Of a stretch of DNA of 64,000 bases, positions 49,472-57,230 are shown piece after piece. Under the pieces are notes generated by a model. It saw only the letters and a list, made by a program, of their open reading frames with translations. It was not told the DNA's origin and searched no databases. Every line of letters begins with the position of its first letter. Positions within the stretch are counted from its first letter, which is position 1. This DNA is from CAVRJC01 sp964505725. Its GTDB lineage: Bacteria > Actinomycetota > Acidimicrobiia > IMCC26256 > DASPTH01. The DNA lies in contig CAZDJK010000010.1 of NCBI GenBank assembly GCA_964505725.1, positions 52,927 through 116,926 on the forward strand. Direction: 5' to 3'. The translations under genes and the position numbers were made by a program.

Positions 49472-50548
49472 CTACCGGCGCACGAACGGCAGCTTCGTGA
49501 CGGCCATGGCCGCCATCCGGCCACGCACGTCGACCGCGAGCTCCTCGCCGTCGGCGGTGTCGGGCGGCAGGAACGCCATCGCGACGCCGCGCCCGAGCAC
49601 GGGCGAGAAGTTCCCGCTCGTGACCTCGCCCACGACGGTGTCGCCCCTGAGCACGTGGTACCCGGCGCGGGGGAAGACGCGGTCCGCGCTCAGCAAACCC
49701 CGCAGGCGCCGTCGGACGCCGCGTTCACGTTCCGCCTCGAGCGGCGCCCGGCCGCGGAAGTCGCCCTTGTCCCAGCGGACCACCCACGACAGTCCCGCCT
49801 GGAGCGGCGTGATGCCAGGGCCGAGCTCGTGGCCGTGCAGTGGGAGACCGGCCTCGAGGCGCAGGGTGTCGCGGGCGCCGAGACCGGCGGGCGTAATGCC
49901 TGCCGCCAGCAGTGCCCGCCAGGTGGAGACGGCGTCGTCGGCGGGAACGTGGAGCTCCACGCCGTCCTCCCCCGTGTAGCCGGTGCCGGCGGTGTATCCG
50001 CCCGGCGGCGCGCCGCGTGCGACCGCGAACCGGGCGATGCCCGCGGACTCGTGGCTCACGGTCCCGAGGAGCTCACGGGCGCGGGGCCCCTGCACCGCGA
50101 GCACCGCACGGGTCGCGGTGATGTCCTCGACCGCGCACTCCCCTCCCCCGCGGGTGTCCGCAGCGTCCGTGATCGCGGAGACGAGCGGTGTGGTGTTCGA
50201 TGCATTCGGCATCACGAGGAACTCGCCGGGCGCGACCCACCACACGATGATGTCGTCGACCACGTGCGCGTCGTCGGGATCGAGCAGGTGCGTGTACTGC
50301 GCACGCCCGGGGCCGATGCGGTCGAGATCGTTCGTGAACGCCCACTGGAGCGTGGCGAACGCGCCAGCGCCCGCGACCCGCACCGACCCGAGGTGCGACA
50401 CGTCGAACACGACCGCGCGGTCCCGGCACGCGCGATGCTCAGCGACGACTCCGGCGTACTGGATCGGCATCTCCCAACCGCCGAACTCGGCCATGCGCGC
50501 CCCGAGCTCGTGGTGCTCCGCGTCGAGCACGCTCCGACGGAGCACCAC
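49472..50548 (-). CDS. gcvT: aminomethyltransferase, glycine cleavage T protein
   Basis: A 358-residue tetrahydrofolate-dependent T protein that releases ammonia from the aminomethyl-GcvH and forms 5,10-methylene-THF. MAEFGGWEMPIQYAGVVAEH near the N-terminus, VFDVSHLGSVRV with the conserved Asp, and RLEAGLPLHGHEL are present. The product is the methyl donor for ThyX-type thymidylate synthesis. Two GTG codons stand at the start; the preceding gene ends one base before. Confidence 0.95.
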   Translation of the reverse strand: MVLRRSVLDAEHHELGARMAEFGGWEMPIQYAGVVAEHRACRDRAVVFDVSHLGSVRVAGAGAFATLQWAFTNDLDRIGPGRAQYTHLLDPDDAHVVDDIIVWWVAPGEFLVMPNASNTTPLVSAITDAADTRGGGECAVEDITATRAVLAVQGPRARELLGTVSHESAGIARFAVARGAPPGGYTAGTGYTGEDGVELHVPADDAVSTWRALLAAGITPAGLGARDTLRLEAGLPLHGHELGPGITPLQAGLSWVVRWDKGDFRGRAPLEAERERGVRRRLRGLLSADRVFPRAGYHVLRGDTVVGEVTSGNFSPVLGRGVAMAFLPPDTADGEELAVDVRGRMAAMAVTKLPFVRR

Positions 50549-50549
50549 C

Positions 50550-50993
50550 TCAGGCCGACTCGGCGCGGTGGCCCGGCTGCGCGCGCGGTCCGAGATCGAA
50601 CGGCAGCGCAGCCGCCGCGGAGTCGGCGTTCCCCTCCGCCGCGAGCTGCGACGGCGGTTCGAGCCCGTACTTCACCAGGAGCTGCAGGTAGTCGCGCTGG
50701 TACAGCACCTTGATCTGCACCTCTGGGTGCTGCTCCCGGAGCCGGCGCGCCTTGCGGTTCTTCTTCGTGACGAGCTTCTGGTTCAGCGTGGTGATCTCGA
50801 TGTAGAGGTCATAGGCAGGCAGGTAGAAGTCGGGCGTGAACGCCTGCACGGGATTCCCGGTGCGGTCGCGTTCGAGCATGAAGGTACGGGGCTCGTAGTG
50901 CCACGTGATGCCGTAGAAATCGAGGAGCTTCGCGAACTGCCGCTCGGAATTGTGCGCAAAGCGCACGAGCTCGTGCGGGAGCTGCTCCGCGAT
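50550..50993 (-). CDS. small PD-(D/E)XK-like protein with an apparent ATC start codon
   Basis: A 147-residue protein centred on HNSERQFAKLLDFYGITWHYEPRTF, then FTPDFYLPAYDLYIEITTLNQ and KKNRKARRLREQHP. The PDFYL...YIEIT arrangement recalls the acidic core of PD-(D/E)XK nucleases, with Thr where Lys is usual, so it may be a nuclease relative or an inactive member. No ATG, GTG or TTG fits: the frame opens with GGGAGG, five bases, then ATC at 50993, two bases before the merR stop is cleared. GTG 50966 is a weaker alternative without ribosome site. Confidence 0.6.
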   Translation of the reverse strand: MAEQLPHELVRFAHNSERQFAKLLDFYGITWHYEPRTFMLERDRTGNPVQAFTPDFYLPAYDLYIEITTLNQKLVTKKNRKARRLREQHPEVQIKVLYQRDYLQLLVKYGLEPPSQLAAEGNADSAAAALPFDLGPRAQPGHRAESA

Positions 50994-50994
50994 G

Positions 50995-51543
50995 TCAGCC
51001 TCCCGATGCCGCGCGCGTGCCGCGATCGTCGCCCGCGGCGGGAGCCGACTCGGTGGGCGCACCCAGCTCGTGGATGCGCGCGTCGAGCTCCTCGACGACG
51101 CTGCCGAGCGGAACGATGTTGAGCACGCCCTGGCCGTGCCGCACGATGTCGACGAGGTCGTCACCGGTACGCGCGAGCACCGAGTGCGGGCCGTTGAGCA
51201 CGAGACTCGCGGTCGCCCAGTCGTCGCCGAGATCCTCACGCAGGTACGCGATCGCGGTGCGCGCGGTCTGGAGCTTCACGCCCGCGTCGAGCAGGTTCTT
51301 GATCACCTTCAGTCGCACGAGGTCGCGCCAGGAGTAGCTCCGCTGGGTGCCGCTGCCGTGCGCGTCGGCGAGCGACGGCCGCACGAGATCCGTGCGCGCC
51401 CAGTAGTCGAGCTGGCGGTACGTGATGCCGACGATCGCGCACACCTGCGGTCCGCGATAGCCCTGCTCCGGCAGGGTGGGCTCCATGCCCGCCAGGCTCG
51501 GTTGCGTGGCGTGCGACGACGGGCGCTTCGGTGATGCGGCCAT
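50995..51543 (-). CDS. MerR-family transcriptional regulator
   Basis: A 182-residue regulator. The winged-helix N-terminus reads GYRGPQVCAIVGITYRQLDYWARTDLVRPS, then QRSYSWRDLVRLKVIKNLLDAGVKLQTARTAI; the C-terminal part (VLARTGDDLVDIVRHGQGVLNIVPLGSVVEELDARI) resembles the mycobacterial Rv1830-type protein. In mycobacteria that gene also lies next to the DUF151 nuclease and the FtsR-GarA pair. Its upstream region holds a 7-5-7 dyad, a likely autoregulatory site. Confidence 0.88.
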   Translation of the reverse strand: MAASPKRPSSHATQPSLAGMEPTLPEQGYRGPQVCAIVGITYRQLDYWARTDLVRPSLADAHGSGTQRSYSWRDLVRLKVIKNLLDAGVKLQTARTAIAYLREDLGDDWATASLVLNGPHSVLARTGDDLVDIVRHGQGVLNIVPLGSVVEELDARIHELGAPTESAPAAGDDRGTRAASGG

Positions 51544-51571
51544 TGAGCTCCTCGGCCCCTCGCTCGACCCT

Positions 51572-51590
51572 CACCGTGAAGTACACGGTG
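51572..51590. promoter_or_regulatory. 19-bp inverted repeat upstream of merR (putative operator)
   Basis: CACCGTG-AAGTA-CACGGTG is a perfect 7-5-7 dyad, 29 bases before the merR start codon. MerR-type proteins bind dyads of about this size between -35 and -10 boxes. On the minus strand TTACCC and TACTTC, 19 bases apart, straddle it loosely. Confidence 0.5.
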
Positions 51591-51674
51591 GTAGTTACGG
51601 GAGGGTAAGCCTATACCACTCCGCGTCCCGGCGGGAGCGGGACGCGCCGCCCGCGGAGCGTCCGGGAACGCCCG

Positions 51675-52169
51675 CTACTGCTCGGGACCGTGGGCGAAGT
51701 CCTCGGGGCGGACCTGGTCGAGGAACTCCCGGAATTCCTCGATCTGCTCCTCCTCCTCGTCCTGCTCGAAGACCACCCCGGCCTCGTCCAGCACGCCCTC
51801 GGCGGCGAAGATCGGCACCGGCTCGGGGTACCGGACCGCGAGAGCGATGGCGTCGGAAGGCCGGGAGGACATGCGGTACGAGCCGCCGTCACGGGCGAGC
51901 TCGATCTCGGCGTAGAACGTCGCGTCGTGCAGCTCGGTGATGATCACCTGCACGATCCGGGCGCCGAGGTCGTCGAGGACCTTCTTGAACAGGTCGTGCG
52001 TCATGGGCCGGGGAGTCTCGAGGCCCTGGAGGGCGTAGACGATGGCCGTCGCCTCGGGCTGGCCGATGTAGATCGGGAGGTGGCGCTGCCCCTCGCTCTC
52101 GCGGAGGAGCACGATCGGCTGGTTCTGAGGGACCTCGACTCGAACTCCGACCAGTGACATGGGGATCAC
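51675..52169 (-). CDS. bifunctional nuclease family protein (DUF151)
   Basis: A 164-residue DUF151 protein: MSLVGVRVEVPQNQPIVLLRE, LPIYIGQPEATAI, THDLFKKVLDDLGA, and SSRPSDAIALAVR, all family signatures. Plant and actinobacterial relatives have reported RNase/DNase activity. An acidic tail (EQDEEEEQIEEF) follows. The GTG start is nine bases upstream of ATG 52160 and has GGAGG-type ribosome sites. The location between the two MerR genes is conserved in mycobacteria. Confidence 0.9.
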   Translation of the reverse strand: MIPMSLVGVRVEVPQNQPIVLLRESEGQRHLPIYIGQPEATAIVYALQGLETPRPMTHDLFKKVLDDLGARIVQVIITELHDATFYAEIELARDGGSYRMSSRPSDAIALAVRYPEPVPIFAAEGVLDEAGVVFEQDEEEEQIEEFREFLDQVRPEDFAHGPEQ

Positions 52170-52217
52170 GGGCGCCTCCGTCCTCCGAAGCGCACCCTAG
52201 CACCGACCCCCGGGGCT

Positions 52218-52847
52218 TCACCCGGCGCCGTCGGCGCCCGAGGGCGGCGCGTTCCCGCTCCCGTAGAGCGCGCGCAGGTAGGCGCCGGGATCGCGCGTGA
52301 GCACCGCCCGGTCGGCGGTCACGACCATCGGCAGGTTGCGGTACAGGTCGGAGACGTGCTGCCCGTAGCCGAGCACGAACACGTCCGGTATCTCCGCGCC
52401 GACGTAGCGGACCGGCAGCGGCAGGATGCGTCGCGCGGGGCGGTCGAGCAGCGTGCACACGTCGACGCGGCGCGCGCCGCGCGCGCGGAAGTGCTCGAGC
52501 AGGTAGCCGAGCGTGAGCCCCGTGTCGACGATGTCCTCCACCACGACCACGTCGCGGTCGGCGAGGTCGAGCACGAGATCGTGTGTGATGCGCACCCGCC
52601 CGCTGTCGGGCGCGTACCGCGAGATCGCGATGAAGTCGACGAGCACGTCGATGCCGCGTATCTCGCGGACGAGATCGGCGACGAAGATCAGCGCGCCCTT
52701 GAGCACGCCGACGAGCAGCACCCCGTCGGGATGGTCATCGGCGATCGCCTTCCCCAGCCGCTGGGCGCACTCGCGGAGCGCATGCTCGTCGAGCAGCGTC
52801 GCCGGCAGCGCGTCGTCCTGGGATACGACGGCGGGCGGCCCGCTCAC
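52218..52847 (-). CDS. hpt: hypoxanthine phosphoribosyltransferase
   Basis: A 209-residue purine salvage enzyme. VGVLKGALIFVADLVREI, the PRPP-binding loop VVVVEDIVDTGLTL and VDFIAISRYAPDSG (flexible loop) are present, and FVLGYGQHVSDLYRNLP closes the active site. The GTG start overlaps the ftsR stop by four bases, placing hpt inside the GarA-FtsR transcript; in mycobacteria hpt usually lies elsewhere (beside tilS/ftsH), so this is a local arrangement. Confidence 0.92.
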   Translation of the reverse strand: MSGPPAVVSQDDALPATLLDEHALRECAQRLGKAIADDHPDGVLLVGVLKGALIFVADLVREIRGIDVLVDFIAISRYAPDSGRVRITHDLVLDLADRDVVVVEDIVDTGLTLGYLLEHFRARGARRVDVCTLLDRPARRILPLPVRYVGAEIPDVFVLGYGQHVSDLYRNLPMVVTADRAVLTRDPGAYLRALYGSGNAPPSGADGAG

Positions 52848-53755
52848 TCCGCCAGCGTCTCGCCGATCGCGTCGCGCAGCAGGACGGTCCGCAGCCGTCG
52901 CCCCAGTGTCGCGAGCTGCGCGAGCTCGTCATGGAGCCGGTCGCGGGCCTCGGGATTGCGCTGGCGGACGTAGGGCATCAGCACCTGGGCGAAGAGCACG
53001 GCTTCGCGCTCGGCGAAGGTGCGGTACATGCGGAGGTGACGGGCCTCCACGCCACGCCGGAAGAAGCCGGCGGCCGCGACCGCGACCTCGAGCGCGTCGT
53101 CGTCGTAGTACGGCTCGCCGTCGACCTCACGCACCGGACGGAGCAGGCCGTAGCCCTCGAGCTCGACGAGCTGACCGACCTCGAGGCCGCTCTCGGAGGC
53201 GAGCTCCGCGCGCGTGCGCGTCGCGGATTCGGAGGTGGCGGGCGCGACATCCTCGCGCGCGCCCTCGTCGGGAGGGAGCGTGGTCGCGAACGCGGGCCGA
53301 CGACGCGGGCTCGGCGCTGCGGGCCGGGCCCGCGGCAGATCGGCCGACGCAGATGGGGGCTTCGCCGGCGGCGCCTTTGCCGCCAGCGGCTCCGAGGTGA
53401 CGGGCTCCGCGTGCCCGGGCTCTTCCGTCTGCGGGGCTGCGCTCCCGGGCGAGACGGCCGCCGGTTCCGGCGAGGGATCGAGGAGCGACGGATCGCCTGG
53501 CGGGAGCTCGTCGAGACGCTCCTTGATTACCTTGAGCGGCAGGAAGTGCTCCTTCTGCTGGTAGAGGATCCATCGCAGGCGGGCGAGGTCGTCGTCATAG
53601 AACTTCCGGTACCCCGACGGAGTGCGTTCCGGGTCGATCAGTCCCTGGCTCTCGAGGAACCGGATCTTGGAGATGGTGATGTCGGGGAACTCGTCGCGGA
53701 GCTGCGCCAGCACCTCGCCGATCGACAGGTGCGGTCCCGCACCGCCCGCGCTCAC
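52844..53755 (-). CDS. ftsR: MerR-family regulator FtsR
   Basis: A 303-residue regulator. The MerR DNA-binding domain (LSIGEVLAQLRDEFPDITISKIRFLESQGLIDPERTPSGYRKF) and WILYQQKEHFLPLKVIKERLDEL are nearly identical in pattern to actinobacterial FtsR, an activator of ftsZ in corynebacteria. A long Pro/Ala linker separates it from a C-terminal ligand-like domain (RAELASESGLEVGQLVELEGYGLL) . GTG start overlapping the garA stop by four bases. Confidence 0.88.
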   Translation of the reverse strand: MSAGGAGPHLSIGEVLAQLRDEFPDITISKIRFLESQGLIDPERTPSGYRKFYDDDLARLRWILYQQKEHFLPLKVIKERLDELPPGDPSLLDPSPEPAAVSPGSAAPQTEEPGHAEPVTSEPLAAKAPPAKPPSASADLPRARPAAPSPRRRPAFATTLPPDEGAREDVAPATSESATRTRAELASESGLEVGQLVELEGYGLLRPVREVDGEPYYDDDALEVAVAAAGFFRRGVEARHLRMYRTFAEREAVLFAQVLMPYVRQRNPEARDRLHDELAQLATLGRRLRTVLLRDAIGETLAE

Positions 53756-54234
53756 GCCGCGCTCCGGTGGTCGCCGGTGCCGAGGAGGAACACGAGCACG
53801 TAGCGACCGATCTGGAGGTCGGCGAGATGGTGCAGGGGCGCGGTGTCGACCCGCTCGTGGTCGACGTAGGTGCCGTTGAGGGAGCCCACGTCGCTCACCT
53901 CGTACCCGCTGTCGACATGGCGGACCACCGCGTGCCGCCGGGACACCGTGATGTCGTCGAGGAAGATGTCCGACTCGGGGTGGCGTCCGAGCGCGGTCGT
54001 GTCGGCGTCGAGCACGAACCGGCTGCCGGCGTTCGGGCCGCGCCGCACGACGAGCATGCCCATCCCTTCGGGGAGCTCGCCCAGGACCTCTCCCAGGTCC
54101 TCGTCGAGGTCGAGGCGCTCGGCCAGCTCGGACAGGCTCATCGTTGTGTCGTCGTCGGGCGGGAGTGCGCTCCCGCACGACGAGCAGAAGTTGGCGCCCG
54201 TCTCGTTGTCGTGGCCGCACCGGCGGCAGCGCAT
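53752..54234 (-). CDS. garA: FHA-domain protein GarA/OdhI with N-terminal zinc ribbon
   Basis: A 160-residue protein. A CRRC...CSSC zinc ribbon (C3, C6, C17, C20) precedes a DDDTTMS segment whose Thr30-Thr31 matches the PknB/PknG phosphorylation site of GarA. The FHA domain follows (ALGRHPESDIFLDDITVSRRHAVV, GSLNGTYVDHERV). GarA inhibits 2-oxoglutarate dehydrogenase and regulates glutamate metabolism; mycobacterial GarA lacks the ribbon. A TACCCT six bases upstream suggests a leaderless mRNA. Confidence 0.88.
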   Translation of the reverse strand: MRCRRCGHDNETGANFCSSCGSALPPDDDTTMSLSELAERLDLDEDLGEVLGELPEGMGMLVVRRGPNAGSRFVLDADTTALGRHPESDIFLDDITVSRRHAVVRHVDSGYEVSDVGSLNGTYVDHERVDTAPLHHLADLQIGRYVLVFLLGTGDHRSAA

Positions 54235-54240
54235 GGGGCA

Positions 54241-54246
54241 AGGGTA
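54241..54246 (-). promoter_or_regulatory. -10 element (TACCCT) of garA
   Basis: Minus-strand TACCCT with six bases to ATG 54234; probable promoter of the garA-ftsR-hpt transcript, which is tied together by overlapping stop/start codons. Confidence 0.4.
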
Positions 54247-54290
54247 TCCGAGCGATCCGCACCCCCCGAGCCTCTACGTCGACCAGAGGT

Positions 54291-54674
54291 TCAGCGCTGT
54301 TCCACGAGCTCCCGGTACGCAGCGGCGTCGAGCAGGTCGTCGAGCTCGGCCGGCTCCGCGAGCTCCACCGCGAAGATCCATCCGTCGCCGTAGGGGTCGT
54401 CGTTCACGCGCTCGGGAGTGTCGACCAGCGCGGCGTTGACCTCCACGATGGTCCCGCTCACCGGCGAGTAGATCTCCGAGACCGACTTGGTCGACTCCAC
54501 CTCGGCGCACGTCGCGTGCGCGAGCACGTTGGCGCCGACATCGGGGAGCTGCACGTAGACGACGTCACCCAGCGCATCCTGCGCGAAGTCGGTGATGCCC
54601 ACCCGCGCCCGGGCCCCGTCGACGGCGACCCACTCGTGCTCGGTGCTGTAGCGCAGCTCCTCGGGAAATTGCAT
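54291..54674 (-). CDS. gcvH: glycine cleavage system H protein
   Basis: A 127-residue lipoyl carrier. Lys63 in EVESTKSVSEIYSPVSG is the lipoylation site; YSTEHEWV at the start and NDDPYGDGWIFAVEL near the end are standard. It shuttles the aminomethyl group between GcvP and GcvT, encoded 4-8 kb downstream. As in mycobacteria it is followed by garA and ftsR. Confidence 0.95.
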   Translation of the reverse strand: MQFPEELRYSTEHEWVAVDGARARVGITDFAQDALGDVVYVQLPDVGANVLAHATCAEVESTKSVSEIYSPVSGTIVEVNAALVDTPERVNDDPYGDGWIFAVELAEPAELDDLLDAAAYRELVEQR

Positions 54675-54680
54675 GGGCGG

Positions 54681-54686
54681 AGGCTA
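54681..54686 (-). promoter_or_regulatory. -10 element (TAGCCT) of gcvH
   Basis: Minus-strand TAGCCT six bases before ATG 54674 in the 29-base gap after the NTP-transferase gene. Confidence 0.4.
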
Positions 54687-54703
54687 GTGGTGCGGGGCGA
54701 CTC

Positions 54704-57193
54704 TCAGCGCAGGCTGACGCGGATCCGTTGTGCCCACTCCTGGGCGAGGCGGCGGGAGTCGAGGTCGGTCGGGCCCTCCGCCCACACGTGGGTCAGCGCC
54801 TCGGCGGGATCGGGCAGCACCAGTACCCAGCGGTCGTCGAACAGGACCTTCACGCCGTCGACCAGGGCGACCTCGTGGTCGCCGGAGCGCTGCATCACCT
54901 CCCGCATCACCGTCCCCTTGCGCTCCCACGGGGTCACGACCGTCTCGTGAGCGACACGGGTGGCCGGGAGACCGGCGACCACCGACGAGAGCGGGCGCTC
55001 GGTGGCGGCCAGCAGGTCGAGGAGCTTGGCGAGGGTCGCGGCGGCGTCGAACGCGGGCAGGAAATCGGGCCAGATGCAGCCGCCGTCGGGCGTCCCGGCG
55101 AAGGTGATCGCGCCCGACGCGGCGGCCGACGTGAGGCCGTCGCCCCAGATGCGGGTCCGTACGACGCGGCCCCGGCCGGCCACGAGCTGGTCGACCGCGT
55201 CGGACACGTGGATGGGCACCGCGATGCCCGGATCGTCGACCGCCTCGGTGACGAGCTCGACCAGCGCGAGGAGCAGCTCCTCCGGCTCGAGCACCCGCCC
55301 GGTGTCGTCGAGGACGGTGGCGAGCTCGGCGTCGGGGTCGATCACGAAGCCGAGGTCGCTCCCGGAGGCGCGCACGAGCTCCCCCACCTGCGCTACGTGC
55401 ATGTCGTGCGTCTCCGCGAACTGGGTGGCCGACGCGGTGCTCGTGTACGGGTTCACCGCGAGCACCTCGGCGCCGAAGCTGGAGAGGATGCTCGGCATCG
55501 CGATCGACACCGCACCGAACGAGTAGTCGAGCACGAGCTTGAACGATCGCTCGCGTACACGCTCGACGTCGACCGCGCGTTCCAGCGCGGCGGCGTAGAA
55601 CTCGAGCGCGCGCGGCGGGAACACGATGTCGCCGATCTCACCGGCGAACGCCCGCCGATAGTCCTCGCGCGACAGGAGGCGCTCGACCTTGCGTTGGAAC
55701 GACGAGTCGAGGTCGACGCCGTCGCGCCCGAAGAAGCGGATCTCGACCGTGTCGGGATCGCCCGGCGCGAGACGCACCGTGAGACCCCCCTGCGACCGGC
55801 TGTTGCGCACCTGAAAGCGCGTGAGCGGCACGGTCGAGAGCTCGAGATCCTCCACGCTCACGCCGGCAAGGTTGAGCCCGGCGATCATGGCCCGCTTGAG
55901 TGCGCGTGCGATTCGGCTGGTGTCGCGGCTGGCGGTCACGGTGCTGCCCTTCGGCAGCGCCGTGCCGTACGCCATGGCGAGCCGCACCGCCGCCTCGGGC
56001 GTGACGTCGACGTTCGCCAGCCCCCGCACCCCACGCGACCCGAACAGGGTGCGGGCGCCGCGGCTCTCCCACACGATGGACGACGTGACGGTGGCGCCCG
56101 AGTCGACGGTCTTGAACGGGTACACCTTCACGTTCGGGTTGATCACCGCGTCCTGGCCGATGAAGCACTCGTCTCCCACCACCGTGCCGTCCTCGACCCT
56201 CACGTGCGCACGGAGGTCGGTGTTGCGCCCGATCACGCAGCCCCGCAGGTTGGCGCCGGGCCCCACGAACACGTGGTCGTGGCACACCGCGCGCTCGAGG
56301 AACGCGTCGGCCTTCACGATGACGTCGGTGCCGAGCACGGTGTACGGGCGCAGCACCGCGCCCGCCTCGACGCGGCAGCTCGGGCCGATCACGACCGGGC
56401 CCGTGATCTCGGCCTCGGGACTGATGACGACTTCGCTGCCGACCCACAGGCTCTCGCCGAGCCGGAACCCGTCGATGTCGAACTTCACCTTGCCGTCGAG
56501 CACGTCGGCGTGGGCGCGGATGTAGGCCTCGAGCGTGCCGACATCCTCCCAGTAATCGTGCGCGATGTGTCCGTAGAGCACGCGGTCCTTGGCGAGCAGC
56601 GCGGGGAACACGTCGCTCGAGAAATCGACGACCTCGCCCTCGGGGATGGAGTCGAAGACCTCGGGCTCGAGCACGTATATCCCGGTGTTGATGGTGTCGG
56701 AGAAGACCTGGCCCCACGTCGGCTTCTCCAGGAACCGCTCGATCGTGCCGTCGGGGCGCGTGATCACGATCCCGAACTCGAGTGGGTCCTCCACGTGCTT
56801 CAAGGCGATCGACGCGACCGCGCCCGCGTCGCGGTGTGCCTTCACCAGCGTCGTCAGATCGAGGTCGGTGAGGATGTCGCCCGAGATGACGAGGAACGTG
56901 TCGTCGAGCTCCGCGGACGCGTTGCGCACCGAGCCCGCGGTGCCCAGGGGAGTGTCCTCGGTCGCGTAGCGCATTCGCACGCCGAAGTCGGAGCCGTCGC
57001 CGAAGTAGTCGCGGATCTGGTTGGCGAGGAAGGCCACGGTGACGACGATGTCGTCGAACCCGTGCTGGGACAGCAGCCCGACGATGTGCTCCAGCATCGG
57101 CTTGTTCACGAGCGGAACCATCGGCTTGGGCGTGTTGCTGGTGAGCGGGCGCAGGCGGGTCCCCTCTCCCCCGGCCAGGATGACGGCCCTCAT
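54704..57193 (-). CDS. mannose-1-phosphate guanylyltransferase-like NTP transferase fused to a degenerate phosphomannomutase
   Basis: An 829-residue fusion. Residues 1-235: nucleotidyltransferase (ILAGGEGTRLRPLT, PKPMVPLVNKPMLEHIV). About 245-365: left-handed beta-helix hexapeptide repeats (SEVVISPEAEITGPVVIGPSC). About 380-829: phosphohexomutase-like fold starting at TVTASRDTSRIARALKRAMI. The mutase active site is lost: where TASHNP with phosphoserine is expected it reads RNSRSQGGLTVRL; the metal loop is DPDAEL and the terminal phosphate-binding motif is absent. It probably makes a nucleotide sugar, with the last domain structural or regulatory. Confidence 0.85.
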   Translation of the reverse strand: MRAVILAGGEGTRLRPLTSNTPKPMVPLVNKPMLEHIVGLLSQHGFDDIVVTVAFLANQIRDYFGDGSDFGVRMRYATEDTPLGTAGSVRNASAELDDTFLVISGDILTDLDLTTLVKAHRDAGAVASIALKHVEDPLEFGIVITRPDGTIERFLEKPTWGQVFSDTINTGIYVLEPEVFDSIPEGEVVDFSSDVFPALLAKDRVLYGHIAHDYWEDVGTLEAYIRAHADVLDGKVKFDIDGFRLGESLWVGSEVVISPEAEITGPVVIGPSCRVEAGAVLRPYTVLGTDVIVKADAFLERAVCHDHVFVGPGANLRGCVIGRNTDLRAHVRVEDGTVVGDECFIGQDAVINPNVKVYPFKTVDSGATVTSSIVWESRGARTLFGSRGVRGLANVDVTPEAAVRLAMAYGTALPKGSTVTASRDTSRIARALKRAMIAGLNLAGVSVEDLELSTVPLTRFQVRNSRSQGGLTVRLAPGDPDTVEIRFFGRDGVDLDSSFQRKVERLLSREDYRRAFAGEIGDIVFPPRALEFYAAALERAVDVERVRERSFKLVLDYSFGAVSIAMPSILSSFGAEVLAVNPYTSTASATQFAETHDMHVAQVGELVRASGSDLGFVIDPDAELATVLDDTGRVLEPEELLLALVELVTEAVDDPGIAVPIHVSDAVDQLVAGRGRVVRTRIWGDGLTSAAASGAITFAGTPDGGCIWPDFLPAFDAAATLAKLLDLLAATERPLSSVVAGLPATRVAHETVVTPWERKGTVMREVMQRSGDHEVALVDGVKVLFDDRWVLVLPDPAEALTHVWAEGPTDLDSRRLAQEWAQRIRVSLR

Positions 57194-57230
57194 CGCCTCT
57201 GCTCCCCGGCGCCGGCGGGTCCCGCGCCTC

